A stretch of 38,090 nt of DNA, from assembly GCF_003946275.1 (NCBI RefSeq), contig NZ_RHNQ01000022.1, positions 1-38,090 of the forward strand, read 5' to 3'. The notes under the pieces were generated by a model. That model did no database searches, had not been told where the DNA came from, and saw only the letters and a program-made list of their open reading frames with translations. This DNA is from Loigolactobacillus backii (GTDB lineage: Bacteria > Bacillota > Bacilli > Lactobacillales > Lactobacillaceae). Shown here piece after piece: positions 7,941 through 18,224 of the stretch. The position numbers and the translations under genes are program-made. Within the stretch, counting starts at the first letter, position 1. Every line of letters starts with the position of its first letter.

Positions 7941-9237
7941 AACGAATGAAACCAACATAATGTCGTTTCATCATCAATCCTTCAATTTGGCGTGACGAAT
8001 CGAGTGCAACACCAACAACAATCAACAAACTAGTTCCGCCTAAACCGATTGATTCTGGTAAATTCCAAATATTGGCGGCCAAAATTGGTAGTAAAGCTAC
8101 AACACCAAGAAAGACTGAACCAACCGTGCTAAGTCGCATCAAAGTCCCAGAAATATACTTCTGGGTCTCCTTACCCGGCCAAACACTAGGAATGTAACTA
8201 CCTTGCTTTTGCAAATTGTCTGCAACCTTTTCTGGATTGACCTGAACAAAAGCGTAGAAAAAAGTAAAAACAATAATCAACAAAGTATAAAGAATGGAAC
8301 CAGGAACAGTTGTCATACTGAAAATTTGGGTCATAACTTGGAACCAAGTATCTTCAGAATGCGTACCCTGGAAAGCTTGAAGAATTGTTTGTGGCGTTGC
8401 AATAAACGAACTTGCAAAAATAACTGGGATAACACCAGCCACATTGACTTTAAGTGGTAAATAACTTTGATCCCCGGCGTCGGTTACTCTTCGCGTATAG
8501 CGAATTGGAATCTTCCGATTGGCCTGCTGAACCCAAGTAACAACTATAACAACAGCTAAAATAGCAACAAATAACAAAACCGAATAGAGCACGTATAACC
8601 AGAACTGTGCAGTATCAGGATTAGTGCCAAACCATTCTTGATAAAGTTGTTGAATCCCCGTAGGAATTCGGGCAACAATACCAGCAAAGATGATCATAGA
8701 AACACCATTACCAATACCTTTATCAGTTATTTGTTCACCCATCCAAGTTACTAACATGGTACCACCCGTTAAGATGATCCCAATCATAACGTATGTTTGG
8801 ATATTTGGGTGTTTAACTAAGCCAAGCCCACTTAACGCATTAAAACCGGCCGTAATCCCAATTGATTGAACAAACGCTAATACAATAGTTAAGTAGCGTG
8901 TTACTTGATTTAATTTACGTCGACCAACTTCCCCTTGTTTGCTCCACTCAACAAATTTAGGCACAATATCCATTTGTAATAACTGAATAACAATCTGTGC
9001 GGTAATGAATGGTGAAACCCCCATTGAAAAGATGGAATAGTTTGTTAAACCACCACCACCAAACATGTTTAACATGCTAACTAATCCTGACGAAGCAATC
9101 GACGTCAGTGCCTTGGCATTAACGCCGGGAACCGTTATTTCCGTTCCAAGCCGGAAAATAAACAAAATGCCTAAAGTAAAAATTATTCGGTTACGAATAT
9201 CTTTTACTTGCCAAGCATTTTTGATGGTCGACAGCAT
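7939..9237 (-). CDS. secY: Protein translocase subunit SecY
   Basis: SecY is the channel of the Sec translocase in the cytoplasmic membrane. The 432-residue protein has the ten hydrophobic segments of the family, the plug/TM2 region (GGGGLTNYSIFSMGVSPFITA, about residues 58-78 shown in part), and the cytoplasmic motif IPIRYTRRV before TM6. Its ATG overlaps the rplO stop by one base (TAATG), so translation is coupled. Length is normal. Confidence 0.98.
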   Translation of the reverse strand: MLSTIKNAWQVKDIRNRIIFTLGILFIFRLGTEITVPGVNAKALTSIASSGLVSMLNMFGGGGLTNYSIFSMGVSPFITAQIVIQLLQMDIVPKFVEWSKQGEVGRRKLNQVTRYLTIVLAFVQSIGITAGFNALSGLGLVKHPNIQTYVMIGIILTGGTMLVTWMGEQITDKGIGNGVSMIIFAGIVARIPTGIQQLYQEWFGTNPDTAQFWLYVLYSVLLFVAILAVVIVVTWVQQANRKIPIRYTRRVTDAGDQSYLPLKVNVAGVIPVIFASSFIATPQTILQAFQGTHSEDTWFQVMTQIFSMTTVPGSILYTLLIIVFTFFYAFVQVNPEKVADNLQKQGSYIPSVWPGKETQKYISGTLMRLSTVGSVFLGVVALLPILAANIWNLPESIGLGGTSLLIVVGVALDSSRQIEGLMMKRHYVGFIR

Positions 9238-9671
9238 TAAATCACCTCAATTTTACCGCCAGCGGCCTCGACAGCTTTTTTAGCAGCCATCGATGCTTTG
9301 CTAACTTTAACTGTTAATTTTTTAGTGACTTCGCCGTTTGCCAATAGCTTAACGCCAGCTTTTTGCTTCTTAAGTAAGCCAGATTCAATTAATAATTCTG
9401 GTGTTACTTCTGTACCGTTGTCAAAACGATTTAAGTCGTCAAGACTAACCAGTGCATATTCTTTACGATTAATATTCGTAAAGCCGCGTTTTGGCATACG
9501 ACGGAATAAAGGCATTTGGCCACCTTCAAAGCCTAAACGTACCTTACTACGAGCCTTTTGACCTTTTTGGCCACGGCCAGCAGTTTTACCGTTACCGGAT
9601 GAAGTACCACGGCCAACACGATTACGTATTTGACGTGAACCTTCACTTGGTTTTAAATTATGCAATTCCAT
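9237..9671 (-). CDS. rplO: 50S ribosomal protein uL15
   Basis: uL15 binds 23S rRNA in the core of the large subunit. The 144-residue protein starts [13 protein letters not shown] and has the Gly/Arg/Lys-rich N-terminal extension ([20 protein letters not shown]) that is the family hallmark, then a compact C-terminal domain. It overlaps secY by one base and follows rpmD by 22 bp. Length is normal. Confidence 0.98.
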   Translation of the reverse strand: MELHNLKPSEGSRQIRNRVGRGTSSGNGKTAGRGQKGQKARSKVRLGFEGGQMPLFRRMPKRGFTNINRKEYALVSLDDLNRFDNGTEVTPELLIESGLLKKQKAGVKLLANGEVTKKLTVKVSKASMAAKKAVEAAGGKIEVI

Positions 9672-9693
9672 TGCGTGCGCACCTCCTTATAAT

Positions 9694-9876
9694 TTATTTA
9701 GCTACTTCAACGTCCAGCAAGTAGGCAATCTTAAAGATTTGTCCACGAATTGCTGGGTTATCAGGCAATACAACTGAGCTATCAACACGGCCAAGTCCTA
9801 AAGCTTTAACAATCCGGCGATGAGCTGGCTTACGATGTGCGACAGTGCGCTTTAAAGTAATTTTTAATTGTGCCAT
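9694..9876 (-). CDS. rpmD: 50S ribosomal protein uL30
   Basis: A 60-residue large-subunit protein in the normal place between rpsE and rplO. It shows the family pattern: [20 protein letters not shown] at the start, then [14 protein letters not shown] and the C-terminal [14 protein letters not shown]. It starts 14 bp after rpsE with ribosome site AGGAGGGG. Confidence 0.97.
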   Translation of the reverse strand: MAQLKITLKRTVAHRKPAHRRIVKALGLGRVDSSVVLPDNPAIRGQIFKIAYLLDVEVAK

Positions 9877-9890
9877 GAATTTCGCCCCTC

Positions 9891-10397
9891 CTAGTTTTCT
9901 AATTGATCGACTGGAATACCACGAAGTTCTGCTACTTTATCAGCACGACGTAACGTCTTTAAACCTTCAATAGTAGCGCGGACCACATTAATTGGTGTGT
10001 GAGAGCCTAAGAACTTACTTGTAACATCTTGAACACCGGCAAGTTCCATGATAGCACGGACAGCGCCACCAGCAGCAACCCCAGAACCAGCAATAGCAGG
10101 CTTGATCAAAACACGACCACCACCAAAACGACCAATGACTTCATGAGGAACAGTTGTCCCAACAATCGGTACTTCGATCAGGTTCTTCTTTGCGTCTTCA
10201 ACTGCTTTTCGAATAGCTTCAGGAACTTCTTGTGCTTTACCAGTACCAAAGCCAACATGTCCATTACGATCACCAACAATAACGATTGCTGCGAAACGAA
10301 GGCGACGGCCCCCTTTAACAACTTTTGTTACACGGTTAATCGAAACGACATTATCTTCCAAATCCAATTTGTTTGGATCAATAAACGTTGTAGTCAT
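9891..10397 (-). CDS. rpsE: 30S ribosomal protein uS5
   Basis: uS5 helps decoding accuracy and has a loop contacting the mRNA entry region. The 168-residue protein has the double-stranded-RNA-binding-like N domain ([18 protein letters not shown]) and the C domain with [18 protein letters not shown] and the glycine-rich [13 protein letters not shown]. The residues around the spectinomycin-associated loop ([11 protein letters not shown]) look wild type. Length is normal. Confidence 0.98.
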   Translation of the reverse strand: MTTTFIDPNKLDLEDNVVSINRVTKVVKGGRRLRFAAIVIVGDRNGHVGFGTGKAQEVPEAIRKAVEDAKKNLIEVPIVGTTVPHEVIGRFGGGRVLIKPAIAGSGVAAGGAVRAIMELAGVQDVTSKFLGSHTPINVVRATIEGLKTLRRADKVAELRGIPVDQLEN

Positions 10398-10418
10398 AAA
10401 TGGGTTTTCCTCCTTTTC

Positions 10419-10775
10419 CTAGAAATCTAGTCCGTTTTCGCGTGCAGCTTCAGCCAAAGCCTGAACACGGCCATGATATAAATAGCCGCCACGATCGAAG
10501 ACAACATCTTTCAAGCCCTTAGCAACAGCACGCTTTGCAACTAGTGCACCAACGGCGGTAGCCTGCTCGGTTTTTGCTCCTTCGCTAACTTCTTTATCTA
10601 ATGTCGAGGCACTTGCTAGCGTCACACCCGCTACGTCATCAATTAATTGCGCGTAGATGTTTTTATTAGAACGATAAATATTCAAGCGTGGGCGCTCAGC
10701 AGTACCAGAGATCTTACCACGAACACGTAAATGACGCTTTTGACGTGTCTTATTTTTGTCTGGTTTCGAAATCAC
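10419..10775 (-). CDS. rplR: 50S ribosomal protein uL18
   Basis: uL18 binds 5S rRNA with uL5. I chose the GTG at 10775 (giving [19 protein letters not shown], 118 residues) because it matches the usual family start and lies 5 nt after AGAGGTGA. An earlier in-frame GTG at 10784 falls within that ribosome site. The conserved [20 protein letters not shown] segment and the end [15 protein letters not shown] are present. Confidence 0.96.
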   Translation of the reverse strand: MISKPDKNKTRQKRHLRVRGKISGTAERPRLNIYRSNKNIYAQLIDDVAGVTLASASTLDKEVSEGAKTEQATAVGALVAKRAVAKGLKDVVFDRGGYLYHGRVQALAEAARENGLDF

Positions 10776-10819
10776 AATGTTCACCTCTTAAAATTATTGT
10801 TTCAGCTGTTTAAGCTGCA

Positions 10820-11356
10820 TTATTTACCTGTTTTACCTTCTTTACGACGAACATATTCATCGACGTAACGAATTCCTTTACCTTTATAAGGTTCAGGTGA
10901 GCGAACGCTACGGATTACAGCAGCAAATTCACCAACATCTTGCTTAGAAATACCAGAAACGTTAATTTCAGTGTTTGAAGGTACTTCTAAACTTAAACCT
11001 TCAGGAATTGCCATTTCAACGGGGTTAGAGTAACCAACGTTTAAAACGAGTTTTTTACCTTGTAGTTGTGCACGGTACCCGACACCAACTAATTTTAACT
11101 TCTTAGTGAAGCCATCAGTTACGCCTTCAACCATGTTTGCCAAATTGGCACGCATTGTACCATGTAATTCGCGGCCCTTTTTACTGTTATCAACACGTTC
11201 AAAACTAATCTTATTACCTTCTATTGTAATAGAAATTAATGGATTAAATTCGCGCGTTAATTCACCTTTTGGTCCTTTAACAGTAACGGTTTCACCCTCA
11301 CGAGTAACGGTTACTTTTTCAGGAACTTCAATGACTTTATAACCAATACGACTCAC
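10820..11356 (-). CDS. rplF: 50S ribosomal protein uL6
   Basis: uL6 lies near the factor-binding site of the large subunit. The 178-residue protein starts [17 protein letters not shown] and contains two similar alpha/beta domains. The family signature [25 protein letters not shown] is at the C-terminus. It has a GGAGGTG ribosome site and follows rpsH by 28 bp. Confidence 0.98.
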   Translation of the reverse strand: MSRIGYKVIEVPEKVTVTREGETVTVKGPKGELTREFNPLISITIEGNKISFERVDNSKKGRELHGTMRANLANMVEGVTDGFTKKLKLVGVGYRAQLQGKKLVLNVGYSNPVEMAIPEGLSLEVPSNTEINVSGISKQDVGEFAAVIRSVRSPEPYKGKGIRYVDEYVRRKEGKTGK

Positions 11357-11384
11357 GTGTTACACCTCCTTGTTTAAAAAATAA

Positions 11385-11783
11385 TTACCAGATATAAGCT
11401 AGTACTTCGCCGCCGACGTTCTTTGCACGTGCCTCTTTATCGGTGAGAACACCTTCAGCAGTAGAAAGAATTGCAATACCTAAGCCGTTTAAAACCTTCG
11501 GTACAGCATCAGCCTTAACGTACGCACGTAAACCTGGTTTTGAAATACGTTTCAAACCAGTGACAACACGTTCATTGTTTTTACCATATTTTAAAAATAC
11601 ACGAATTAAACCTTGTTTGTCGTCTTCAATGTATTCAAAATCACGAATAAAACCTTCGCGTTTTAAAATTTCTGAAATACTACGAAGCATATTTGAAGCA
11701 GGAACTTCTAGAGATTCGTGACGCACCATGTTGGCGTTACGAATACGAGTTAGATAGTCTGCAATTGGATCAGTCATGACCAT
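11385..11783 (-). CDS. rpsH: 30S ribosomal protein uS8
   Basis: uS8 is a central primary 16S rRNA-binding protein; in some bacteria it also regulates the spc operon by binding mRNA near rplE. The 132-residue protein has [13 protein letters not shown] at the start and the family's C-terminal block [20 protein letters not shown] followed by [10 protein letters not shown]. Start is ATG at 11783 (MVMTDP), with AAAGGAGGG upstream; the second ATG is also possible. Confidence 0.98.
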   Translation of the reverse strand: MVMTDPIADYLTRIRNANMVRHESLEVPASNMLRSISEILKREGFIRDFEYIEDDKQGLIRVFLKYGKNNERVVTGLKRISKPGLRAYVKADAVPKVLNGLGIAILSTAEGVLTDKEARAKNVGGEVLAYIW

Positions 11784-11812
11784 TAAATTACCCTCCTTTG
11801 AGTTAGACTTTT

Positions 11813-11998
11813 TTACCAGCTAGCTTTCTTCAAGCCAGGAATTTGACCAGCATGTGCTAATTCACGAAGGCAGATCCGGCATAAATGGAATTTGCGATAT
11901 ACAGAATGCGGACGACCACAACGTTCACAACGTGTATAAGCTTGTGATGAGAATTTAGCAGGACGTTGTTGCTTTGCTACCATTGATTTTTTAGCCAA
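11813..11998 (-). CDS. rpsZ: 30S ribosomal protein uS14, type Z (zinc-binding)
   Basis: The 61-residue short form of uS14, with zinc ligands Cys24, Cys27, Cys40 and Cys43 in the pattern CERCGRP...CRICLRE, and the end [11 protein letters not shown]. The zinc form is the one normally found within the spc operon of Firmicutes; a zinc-free paralogue (RpsN2) would be elsewhere. It lies between rplE and rpsH, with GGAGG before the ATG. Confidence 0.97.
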   Translation of the reverse strand: MAKKSMVAKQQRPAKFSSQAYTRCERCGRPHSVYRKFHLCRICLRELAHAGQIPGLKKASW

Positions 11999-12012
11999 GA
12001 TATTTACCTCCT

Positions 12013-12555
12013 TTATTTTGCAAATGGCATTCCGATTTGAGTTAATAGTTCACGTGATTCTTCATCGCTATTTGCTGTAGTCACAATAACGATATCTAAC
12101 CCACGAACTTTATCAACTTTATCATAATCGATTTCTGGGAAAATCAATTGTTCACGGACACCTAATGTAAAGTTACCACGACCGTCAAAAGATTTTTTAC
12201 TGACGCCATGGAAATCACGAACACGTGGTAAGGATACGTTGATGAGCTTATCTAAGAAGTCATACATACGTTCACCACGTAACGTTACTTTAGCACCGAT
12301 TGACATACCTTCACGCAAACGGAAACCGGCAATCGATTTCTTTGCTTTTGTGATCAATGGTTGTTGGCCTGAAATCAACGCTAATTCTTCAACAGCATGG
12401 TCCAAGTTTTTAGCATTTGAAACAGCATCACCAACACCCATGTTCAACACGATCTTGTCAACCTTAGGAGTTTGCATAACAGAAGTGTAATTGAACTTTT
12501 CCATCATAGCAGGGGTAATTTCTTTAACATATCTTTCTTTTAAGCGATTAGCCAT
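12013..12555 (-). CDS. rplE: 50S ribosomal protein uL5
   Basis: uL5 binds 5S rRNA and contacts P-site tRNA. The ATG at 12555 ([18 protein letters not shown], 180 residues) is preferred, since AAAGGAGG lies 9 nt before it; an upstream TTG at 12579 would add eight residues that encode that site. The conserved blocks [31 protein letters not shown] and the end [12 protein letters not shown] are present. Confidence 0.97.
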   Translation of the reverse strand: MANRLKERYVKEITPAMMEKFNYTSVMQTPKVDKIVLNMGVGDAVSNAKNLDHAVEELALISGQQPLITKAKKSIAGFRLREGMSIGAKVTLRGERMYDFLDKLINVSLPRVRDFHGVSKKSFDGRGNFTLGVREQLIFPEIDYDKVDKVRGLDIVIVTTANSDEESRELLTQIGMPFAK

Positions 12556-12582
12556 TAGTTGTTTTCCTCCTTTCAACAAAAG

Positions 12583-12894
12583 TTATTTATCGATAACTTT
12601 GCCAGTTTTTTTAGAAACGCGTACTTTTTTACCGTCTTCAACTTTGTAGCCAACTTTGGTTGGTTCGTTGGTTTCAGGATCAAGTAACATTACGTTTGAA
12701 ACGTGAATTGGCGCATTTTGTTCTACAATGCCGCCTTGAGGGTTATCGTTCGTTGGTTTTTGATGCTTTTTGATTGCATGTACACCTTCAACGATTACTT
12801 GGTCAGTTTTAGGGAAAGCCTTTGTAACGGAACCTTCTTTGCCCTTATCCTTACCACTAATGACACGAACTTTGTCGCCTGTCTTTACGAACAT
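12583..12894 (-). CDS. rplX: 50S ribosomal protein uL24
   Basis: uL24 initiates 50S assembly and sits by the exit tunnel. The 103-residue protein contains the KOW motif near its start ([19 protein letters not shown]) and the conserved [20 protein letters not shown] segment. It lies between rplN and rplE with usual spacing. Length is normal. Confidence 0.98.
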   Translation of the reverse strand: MFVKTGDKVRVISGKDKGKEGSVTKAFPKTDQVIVEGVHAIKKHQKPTNDNPQGGIVEQNAPIHVSNVMLLDPETNEPTKVGYKVEDGKKVRVSKKTGKVIDK

Positions 12895-12926
12895 GGAATA
12901 GCCTCCTTCTTTATAAAGATTGTTAA

Positions 12927-13295
12927 TTAAAGTACTTCGGGTGCTAAGGAAACAATCTTCATGAAGTTGCTGTCACGTAATTCGCGTGCAACAGGTCCAA
13001 AGATACGTGTTCCTCGTGGACTCTTATCAGCGTTAATAATAACAGCTGCATTTTCGTCAAATTTAATGTATGAACCGTCAGTGCGATGGGCACCAGTTTT
13101 AGTTCTAACAATGACCGCCTTTACGACGTCACCTTTTTTGACAACGCCACCTGGTGTTGCTTGTTTAACCGTTGCAACGATAATATCACCGATATTCGCT
13201 GTCTTTACGCGTGAACCGCCTAAAATTTTGATGGTTAAAATCTCACGAGCACCAGAATTATCAGCGACTTTTAAACGACTTTCTTGTTGGATCAC
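12927..13295 (-). CDS. rplN: 50S ribosomal protein uL14
   Basis: uL14 is at the subunit interface and contacts 16S rRNA. The 122-residue protein begins with GTG ([20 protein letters not shown]), preceded by GGGAGG, and includes the family signature [17 protein letters not shown]. The C-terminal [12 protein letters not shown] is standard. The GTG start is supported by the exact match of the family N-terminus. Confidence 0.98.
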   Translation of the reverse strand: MIQQESRLKVADNSGAREILTIKILGGSRVKTANIGDIIVATVKQATPGGVVKKGDVVKAVIVRTKTGAHRTDGSYIKFDENAAVIINADKSPRGTRIFGPVARELRDSNFMKIVSLAPEVL

Positions 13296-13327
13296 GGAAA
13301 GGTCCTCCCTTCGTTAATAATTCAGAT

Positions 13328-13603
13328 TTATAAAATAACCGTTTTTTCAACGATTTCAATTAAGCGGAACCGTTTCTTAGCAGACAACGGACGAGTTTCC
13401 ATAATTCGAACGATGTCACCAGTTTGCGCTTCATTCTTTTCATCATGTGCGTAATACTTTTTAGTATAACGGATACGCTTGCCGTAAGTTGCATGTTGCT
13501 TAACTGTTTGGACAGCTACTGTAATGGTTTTATCCATTTTATCAGAAACAACACGACCCTGAACGACTTTCCTTGCGTTACGTGTTTCATTGTTTTCGCT
13601 CAA
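13328..13603 (-). CDS. rpsQ: 30S ribosomal protein uS17
   Basis: uS17 is a primary 16S rRNA-binding OB-fold protein. The 91-residue protein has the characteristic [20 protein letters not shown] near the start, the [20 protein letters not shown] core and the end [13 protein letters not shown]. It lies between rpmC and rplN with a GGAGG site before its ATG. Confidence 0.98.
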   Translation of the reverse strand: MSENNETRNARKVVQGRVVSDKMDKTITVAVQTVKQHATYGKRIRYTKKYYAHDEKNEAQTGDIVRIMETRPLSAKKRFRLIEIVEKTVIL

Positions 13604-13642
13604 AATGTTTGACCTCCTATTCCAAAAGTGGTTGTATCGCGA

Positions 13643-13840
13643 CTAGTCTTGGTTTAATTCTTGTTGGCGCAATACTGTCTTAATACGAGCAATATTTTTG
13701 CGAACTTGTTTTAAACGAGCTGTATTTTCCAACTGGCCAGTAGCTAATTGGAAACGAAGATTAAATAATTCTTCTTTGTATTCTTTTTCGCGGTCAAGCA
13801 TTTCAGCAGTGGTTAAGTCTTTAATTTCTTTAGCCTTCAT
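13643..13840 (-). CDS. rpmC: 50S ribosomal protein uL29
   Basis: uL29 is near the exit tunnel and contributes to the docking site for trigger factor and SRP. The ATG at 13840 ([15 protein letters not shown], 65 residues) matches the family start. It lies 8 nt after AGGTGG and 11 nt inside the end of rplP, so the two are translationally coupled. A GTG at 13852 would add four residues. The conserved [20 protein letters not shown] stretch is present. Confidence 0.95.
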   Translation of the reverse strand: MKAKEIKDLTTAEMLDREKEYKEELFNLRFQLATGQLENTARLKQVRKNIARIKTVLRQQELNQD

Positions 13841-14264
13841 TTGATTCGCCACCTACTTCCTCACGTTTTACAACCTTGGTCCGAATTGGTAATTTATTCG
13901 AAGCAAGCCGTAGTGCTTCACGTGCAACTTCTTCAGTAACGCCGCCGACTTCAAACATGATTTTTTCACGTTTAACTGGAGATACCCAGCCAGCTGGCGT
14001 ACCTTTTCCAGAACCCATCCGGACACCAATAGCTTTTTCAGTATATGATTTGTGGGGGAAGATTCGAATCCATACTCGCCCACCACGCTTCATGTGACGT
14101 GTCATTGCAACACGCGCTGCTTCGATCTGACGGTTCGTGATCCATGAAGAATCAAGAGCCTTCAAACCATAATCGCCAAAGGCAACTGTCTTACCGCCTT
14201 TCGCTTCACCACGCATGTGGCCACGAAATTCACGACGGAATTTTACACGTTTTGGTACTAACAT
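13830..14264 (-). CDS. rplP: 50S ribosomal protein uL16
   Basis: uL16 organizes the aminoacyl-tRNA site of the large subunit. The 144-residue protein begins [19 protein letters not shown] and includes [20 protein letters not shown] and [20 protein letters not shown], both family hallmarks. Its ribosome site AAGGGAGG is encoded by the last codons of rpsC, and it overlaps rpmC by 11 nt. Confidence 0.98.
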   Translation of the reverse strand: MLVPKRVKFRREFRGHMRGEAKGGKTVAFGDYGLKALDSSWITNRQIEAARVAMTRHMKRGGRVWIRIFPHKSYTEKAIGVRMGSGKGTPAGWVSPVKREKIMFEVGGVTEEVAREALRLASNKLPIRTKVVKREEVGGESNEG

Positions 14265-14266
14265 GT

Positions 14267-15040
14267 TTAGTTTCCTCCCTTCGCTCCATTATTACGGTTG
14301 TTATTGTTACGACCGTTATTGTTGCGGTTGCCGCCACGGTTATTGTTACGACGATTGCCGCCACGGTTATTTGCTGATGGTGCATTATCTTTTAAAGAAT
14401 CACCATGTGTTTGGCCTGGTAAAATATCGCCACGATAAATCCATGTTTTAACGCCAAGTTGACCATAAGTCGTTTTAGCTTCATCCCATGAATAATCAAT
14501 ATCGGCACGTAGTGTATGCAATGGAACAGTTCCATCTGAATACATTTCCTTACGGGCAATATCAGCACCGTTTAAACGACCAGATACCATTGTCTTAATA
14601 CCATGAGCACCAGCACGCATTGTGCGTTGAATAGCTTGCTTCATAGCACGGCGAAAAGCGACACGACCTTCAAGCTGTTGTGTAATACTTTCGCCAACAA
14701 GATGAGCATCCAAATCAGGTTGTTTAATTTCAACAATGTTGATGTGAACTCGTTTACCAGTTAAATTATTTAATTGTTTACGTAAAGTTTCAACTTCAGA
14801 ACCGCCTTTACCAATTACCATACCAGGTTTACCAGTATGAATTGAAATATTAACGCGGTTTGCTGCACGTTCAATCTCAACTCGGGAGACAGAGGCGTCA
14901 GCTAAACGCTTGCTGATGAAACTACGTACTTTTAAGTCTTCATTTAAAAGTGTGCCGTAATCTTTTTCGGCATACCATTTTGCATCCCAGTCACGAGAAA
15001 TACCTACTCGTAAACCAAGTGGATTAATTTTTTGACCCAC
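14267..15040 (-). CDS. rpsC: 30S ribosomal protein uS3 with an unusual Asn/Arg/Gly-rich tail
   Basis: uS3 forms the mRNA entry channel with uS4 and uS5. Residues 1 to about 215 are a normal uS3: [20 protein letters not shown], a KH domain with [20 protein letters not shown], and the C-terminal domain ending [13 protein letters not shown]. The protein is 257 residues long, whereas relatives are usually about 215-225. The excess is a tail (224-257) with 17 Asn, 7 Arg and 8 Gly in 34 residues, built on a repeated unit like NNRGGNRRN / NNRGGNRNN. The reading frame and downstream ribosome site are intact, so the tail appears genuine. It is probably disordered and positively charged. Confidence 0.97.
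   Translation of the reverse strand: MGQKINPLGLRVGISRDWDAKWYAEKDYGTLLNEDLKVRSFISKRLADASVSRVEIERAANRVNISIHTGKPGMVIGKGGSEVETLRKQLNNLTGKRVHINIVEIKQPDLDAHLVGESITQQLEGRVAFRRAMKQAIQRTMRAGAHGIKTMVSGRLNGADIARKEMYSDGTVPLHTLRADIDYSWDEAKTTYGQLGVKTWIYRGDILPGQTHGDSLKDNAPSANNRGGNRRNNNRGGNRNNNGRNNNNRNNGAKGGN
14270..14371 (-). repeat. Imperfect tandem repeat encoding the uS3 tail
   Basis: On the minus strand two 27-bp units, each starting AATAACCGTGGCGGCAA, are followed by AAC/AAT/CGT-rich repeats. The region encodes NNRGGNR-type units at the end of rpsC. The repeat is kept in frame, and its last bases supply the ribosome site of rplP. Such repeats can change length by slippage. Confidence 0.8.
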
Positions 15041-15053
15041 GCGTTATCCCTCC

Positions 15054-15401
15054 TTATTTTTCAGCTACAACGACGGTGACGTGACTTGTTCGTTTATTAA
15101 TTGGTGAAGCAGAACCCTTGGCACGAGGACGGAAACGTTTTAACGTTGGTCCTTCATCAACAAAGGCCTGTGCTACAACCAAGTTTTCAGCATCTAAGTC
15201 GAAGTTGTTTTCAGCATTGGCAATAGCTGAATTCAATACTTTAGTAACGATTGGTGAAGCAGCTCTAGGCGTAAACTTCAGAATCGCAATTGCATCAGCA
15301 ACACTTTTACCCCGGATCAAATCAACCACTAAGCGAGCTTTACGAGGCGCGATCCGAACAGTTTTAGCAATTGCACGTGCTTCAGTAACTTGTTCTGACA
15401 T
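15054..15401 (-). CDS. rplV: 50S ribosomal protein uL22
   Basis: uL22 has a long hairpin lining the exit tunnel. The 115-residue protein has the start [20 protein letters not shown] and [16 protein letters not shown]. The hairpin tip [20 protein letters not shown] is intact, with no insertion or deletion of the type linked to macrolide resistance. It lies between rpsS and rpsC with normal spacing. Confidence 0.98.
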   Translation of the reverse strand: MSEQVTEARAIAKTVRIAPRKARLVVDLIRGKSVADAIAILKFTPRAASPIVTKVLNSAIANAENNFDLDAENLVVAQAFVDEGPTLKRFRPRAKGSASPINKRTSHVTVVVAEK

Positions 15402-15419
15402 ATTTTATCCTCCTCTCGC

Positions 15420-15701
15420 TTATTTAGCAGCCGTACGGCGATCGTCGCCTGAATGACCGTGGAACGTACGTGTTGGTGCAAATTCGCCTAATTTATGGCC
15501 GACCATGTCTTCTTGAATGAAAACTGGGACATGTTTCCGTCCGTCATAAACTGCGATTGTATAACCAATAAAACTTGGGAAAATCGTAGAACGACGTGAC
15601 CAGGTTTTAATAACAGATTTTTTATCTTGGTCTGCTTGCGCAGCAATTTTTTTCAATAAATGTTCATCGGCGAATGGTCCTTTTTTTAAGCTCCGACTCA
15701 T
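15420..15701 (-). CDS. rpsS: 30S ribosomal protein uS19
   Basis: uS19 is in the head of the small subunit next to uS13. The 93-residue protein begins [19 protein letters not shown] and has the conserved [20 protein letters not shown] and [16 protein letters not shown] segments. It follows rplB by 51 bp with ribosome site GGAGG. Length is normal. Confidence 0.98.
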   Translation of the reverse strand: MSRSLKKGPFADEHLLKKIAAQADQDKKSVIKTWSRRSTIFPSFIGYTIAVYDGRKHVPVFIQEDMVGHKLGEFAPTRTFHGHSGDDRRTAAK

Positions 15702-15752
15702 TATGAAACCTCCTTTTCAGCATTAATTATTCTAAAATAGCTCAGTTTAAAA

Positions 15753-16592
15753 TTAATGTTTACCACGTTTACGTCCACGTACAATGAATTTAGATGATTG
15801 CTTGCGAACGTTACGCGTTTTCTTACCAAGGGTTTTCTTACCCCATGGTGACATTGGAGATGGATGGCCGATAGGTGCTTTACCTTCACCACCACCATGT
15901 GGATGGTCGTTAGGGTTCATTACAGAACCACGAACAGTTGGGCGAATGCCCATCCAACGTTTACGACCGGCCTTACCGATATTGATCAACTCATGTTGTT
16001 CATTACCGACAGAACCAATTGTTGCACGGTTAACAAGGAGAATCATACGAACTTCACCAGAACCTAAGCGAACCAAGGCGTATTTGCCTTCTTTACCTAA
16101 GACCTGGGCTGAAGCGCCAGCAGAACGAACTAGCTGACCGCCATGACCTGGCTTTAATTCAATGTTATGAATAACAGTACCAACTGGAATGTTAGTTAGT
16201 GGTAAAGAATTACCGGGCTTGATATCAACATCAACACCTGATTGAATCCTTGTACCAACTTCTAGTCCTTTTGGTGCTAGGATGTAAGCTTTAACCCCAT
16301 CTTCGTATTGTAGTAAAGCGATATTAGCCGAACGGTTCGGATCATATTCAATTGCTTTAACAATTGCTGGGACATCATCTTTTTGACGTTTAAAATCAAT
16401 CAGACGATATTGACGTTTATGACCGCCAGCACGATGGCGAACGGTAATATGGCCGTAATTGTTACGACCAGCCGTCTTTGTGGTGTATTCCGTCAATGAC
16501 TTTTCTGGTTTTGTCTTTGTAATTTCGGCAAAATCGGAGCCAGTCATATTACGACGACCATTGGTAGTTGGTTTGTATACTCTAATACCCAC
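15753..16592 (-). CDS. rplB: 50S ribosomal protein uL2
   Basis: uL2 is needed for subunit association and peptidyl transferase activity. The 279-residue protein begins [20 protein letters not shown]. The functionally important segment [20 protein letters not shown] (with the conserved histidine after NPNDHP) is at about residues 221-240. The basic end [12 protein letters not shown] is present. Order rplW-rplB-rpsS is standard. Confidence 0.99.
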   Translation of the reverse strand: MGIRVYKPTTNGRRNMTGSDFAEITKTKPEKSLTEYTTKTAGRNNYGHITVRHRAGGHKRQYRLIDFKRQKDDVPAIVKAIEYDPNRSANIALLQYEDGVKAYILAPKGLEVGTRIQSGVDVDIKPGNSLPLTNIPVGTVIHNIELKPGHGGQLVRSAGASAQVLGKEGKYALVRLGSGEVRMILLVNRATIGSVGNEQHELINIGKAGRKRWMGIRPTVRGSVMNPNDHPHGGGEGKAPIGHPSPMSPWGKKTLGKKTRNVRKQSSKFIVRGRKRGKH

Positions 16593-16628
16593 GTTTTTCC
16601 CTCCTAAATTTTTATTTTCGTTTAATTA

Positions 16629-16913
16629 TTAGTCTTCAAAAATCTTAATATCTTTTGAATCTGCTGTTAAAGCAACAATTGCTTTACGGCGTTTTTTAGT
16701 CAAACCAACAAATTGGCCTTGACGTTTCTTTTTGCCGCGAACGTTCATGATATTAACGTTTTTAACTTTAACATCAAAAATTTCTTCAACCGCATATTTG
16801 ACTTGCGTCTTGTTTGCGCGCACATCAACTTCAAAAGTATATTTTTTATCATCCATTTTGGCCATTGAAGCTTCAGTAACCATTGGACGTAAAACAACAT
16901 CGCGTGCTTCCAT
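16629..16913 (-). CDS. rplW: 50S ribosomal protein uL23
   Basis: uL23 is at the exit tunnel and docks trigger factor. The 94-residue protein starts [20 protein letters not shown] and has the conserved [20 protein letters not shown]. Its ATG shares one base with the rplD stop (TAATG), so it is translationally coupled to rplD. Length is normal. Confidence 0.98.
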   Translation of the reverse strand: MEARDVVLRPMVTEASMAKMDDKKYTFEVDVRANKTQVKYAVEEIFDVKVKNVNIMNVRGKKKRQGQFVGLTKKRRKAIVALTADSKDIKIFED

Positions 16914-17536
16914 TATGCAAGAGCCTCCTCTACTTGAGTGAGAGCAGCTTGAGTCAGGATTAATTTATCGTTAGCTACAACATCTAACACGTTAACACCA
17001 TTTGCAGGGATAACCGTTACATTTGGTAAGTTGCGTGCAGCTAGTGCAGCCTGATCATTGCCGTCTTCAAGAACTACTAATGCTTTTGTTTGTACATCTA
17101 AGTTTTTAAGTGCTTCAGCAAAAAGTTTTGTTTTTGGTTGTTCAAAACTCAAGGCATCAACGATAACTACGTTTTCATCAATAACCTTTTGCGATAAAAC
17201 AGACTTAATTGCTAAGCGACGAACCTTCTTAGGTAATTTATAACTATATGAACGAGGTGTTGGGCCAAAGACCGTACCACCGCCACGCCATTGTGGTGAA
17301 CGAATTGAACCTTGACGAGCACGACCAGTACCCTTTTGACGCCATGGCTTGCGACCACCGCCACGTACAGCGCTACGGTTCTTAACAGCGTGTGTACCTT
17401 GGCGTAATGATGCACGTTGCATCAAAATGGCATCAAAAACGACATTTTCATTAGGGGCAATACCAAAAATGTCGTCGTTTAAAGTAACGTCGCCATTTTG
17501 GCTGCCATCTTGCTTGTATAATGCTACAGTTGGCAT
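16913..17536 (-). CDS. rplD: 50S ribosomal protein uL4
   Basis: uL4 reaches into the exit tunnel; in several bacteria it also represses its own operon. The 207-residue protein starts [13 protein letters not shown]. Its long tunnel loop is intact: [20 protein letters not shown] then [16 protein letters not shown]. The C-terminal [17 protein letters not shown] segment is typical. It overlaps rplW by one base. Confidence 0.98.
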   Translation of the reverse strand: MPTVALYKQDGSQNGDVTLNDDIFGIAPNENVVFDAILMQRASLRQGTHAVKNRSAVRGGGRKPWRQKGTGRARQGSIRSPQWRGGGTVFGPTPRSYSYKLPKKVRRLAIKSVLSQKVIDENVVIVDALSFEQPKTKLFAEALKNLDVQTKALVVLEDGNDQAALAARNLPNVTVIPANGVNVLDVVANDKLILTQAALTQVEEALA

Positions 17537-17558
17537 TTAGAAATCCTCCCTTCCGCTA

Positions 17559-18194
17559 TTATTTTGCTGTGTTTTTAACAGCATTCTTGATCGTAATCAA
17601 TGATTTCTTAGAACCAGGAACATTCCCTTTAACTAAGATAACATTGCGATCTGTATCAACACGTACGATTTCTAAGTTTTGAATTGTTACAGTGTTATTA
17701 CCCATGCGACCTGGTAATTGCTTGCCGGGGAAAACACGGTTAATGATGGCACCCAATGAACCAGGACGACGATGATAACGAGAACCATGCGCCATAGGTC
17801 CACGGTGTTGGTTATTCTTTTTAATAACACCCTGGAAACCATGACCCTTAGTTGTACCCGTTACGTCGACGATTTCGCCGGCTTCGAAAGTATCAACTTT
17901 GATTTCGTCTCCAACTTTGATATCTCCTAAAGCAACGTCGCGAAATTCGCGAATGAAGCGCTTAGGAGCAGTTTTAGCTTTTGCTACATGACCCTTAGCA
18001 GGCTTGTTTGCTAACACATCACGCTTATCTTGATAACCTACTTGAATAGCTTCGTAACCATCAGATTCAACTGTCTTAACTTGCAACACAACGTTAGGTG
18101 TTGCTTCAACAACTGTAACTGGGATTAATTCACCTGATTCAGTAAAGACTTGCGTCATACCTACTTTTTTTCCTAAGATTCCTTTTCTGGTCAT
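17559..18194 (-). CDS. rplC: 50S ribosomal protein uL3
   Basis: uL3 is an early assembly protein whose loop approaches the peptidyl transferase centre. The 211-residue protein begins [20 protein letters not shown] and contains [20 protein letters not shown] and the methylatable-glutamine region [17 protein letters not shown]. No change is evident in the loop linked to pleuromutilin or linezolid resistance. It is second in the S10 operon, 30 bp after rpsJ. Confidence 0.98.
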   Translation of the reverse strand: MTRKGILGKKVGMTQVFTESGELIPVTVVEATPNVVLQVKTVESDGYEAIQVGYQDKRDVLANKPAKGHVAKAKTAPKRFIREFRDVALGDIKVGDEIKVDTFEAGEIVDVTGTTKGHGFQGVIKKNNQHRGPMAHGSRYHRRPGSLGAIINRVFPGKQLPGRMGNNTVTIQNLEIVRVDTDRNVILVKGNVPGSKKSLITIKNAVKNTAK

Positions 18195-18224
18195 GAGTAC
18201 ACCTCCAATATAAATGTATTTGAA

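Noticed and set aside
14144-14451. Plus-strand frames rich in Val/Thr/Tyr/Cys over the rpsC end
   Set aside because: They are the antisense reading of the Asn/Arg/Gly repeat tail of uS3, not genes.
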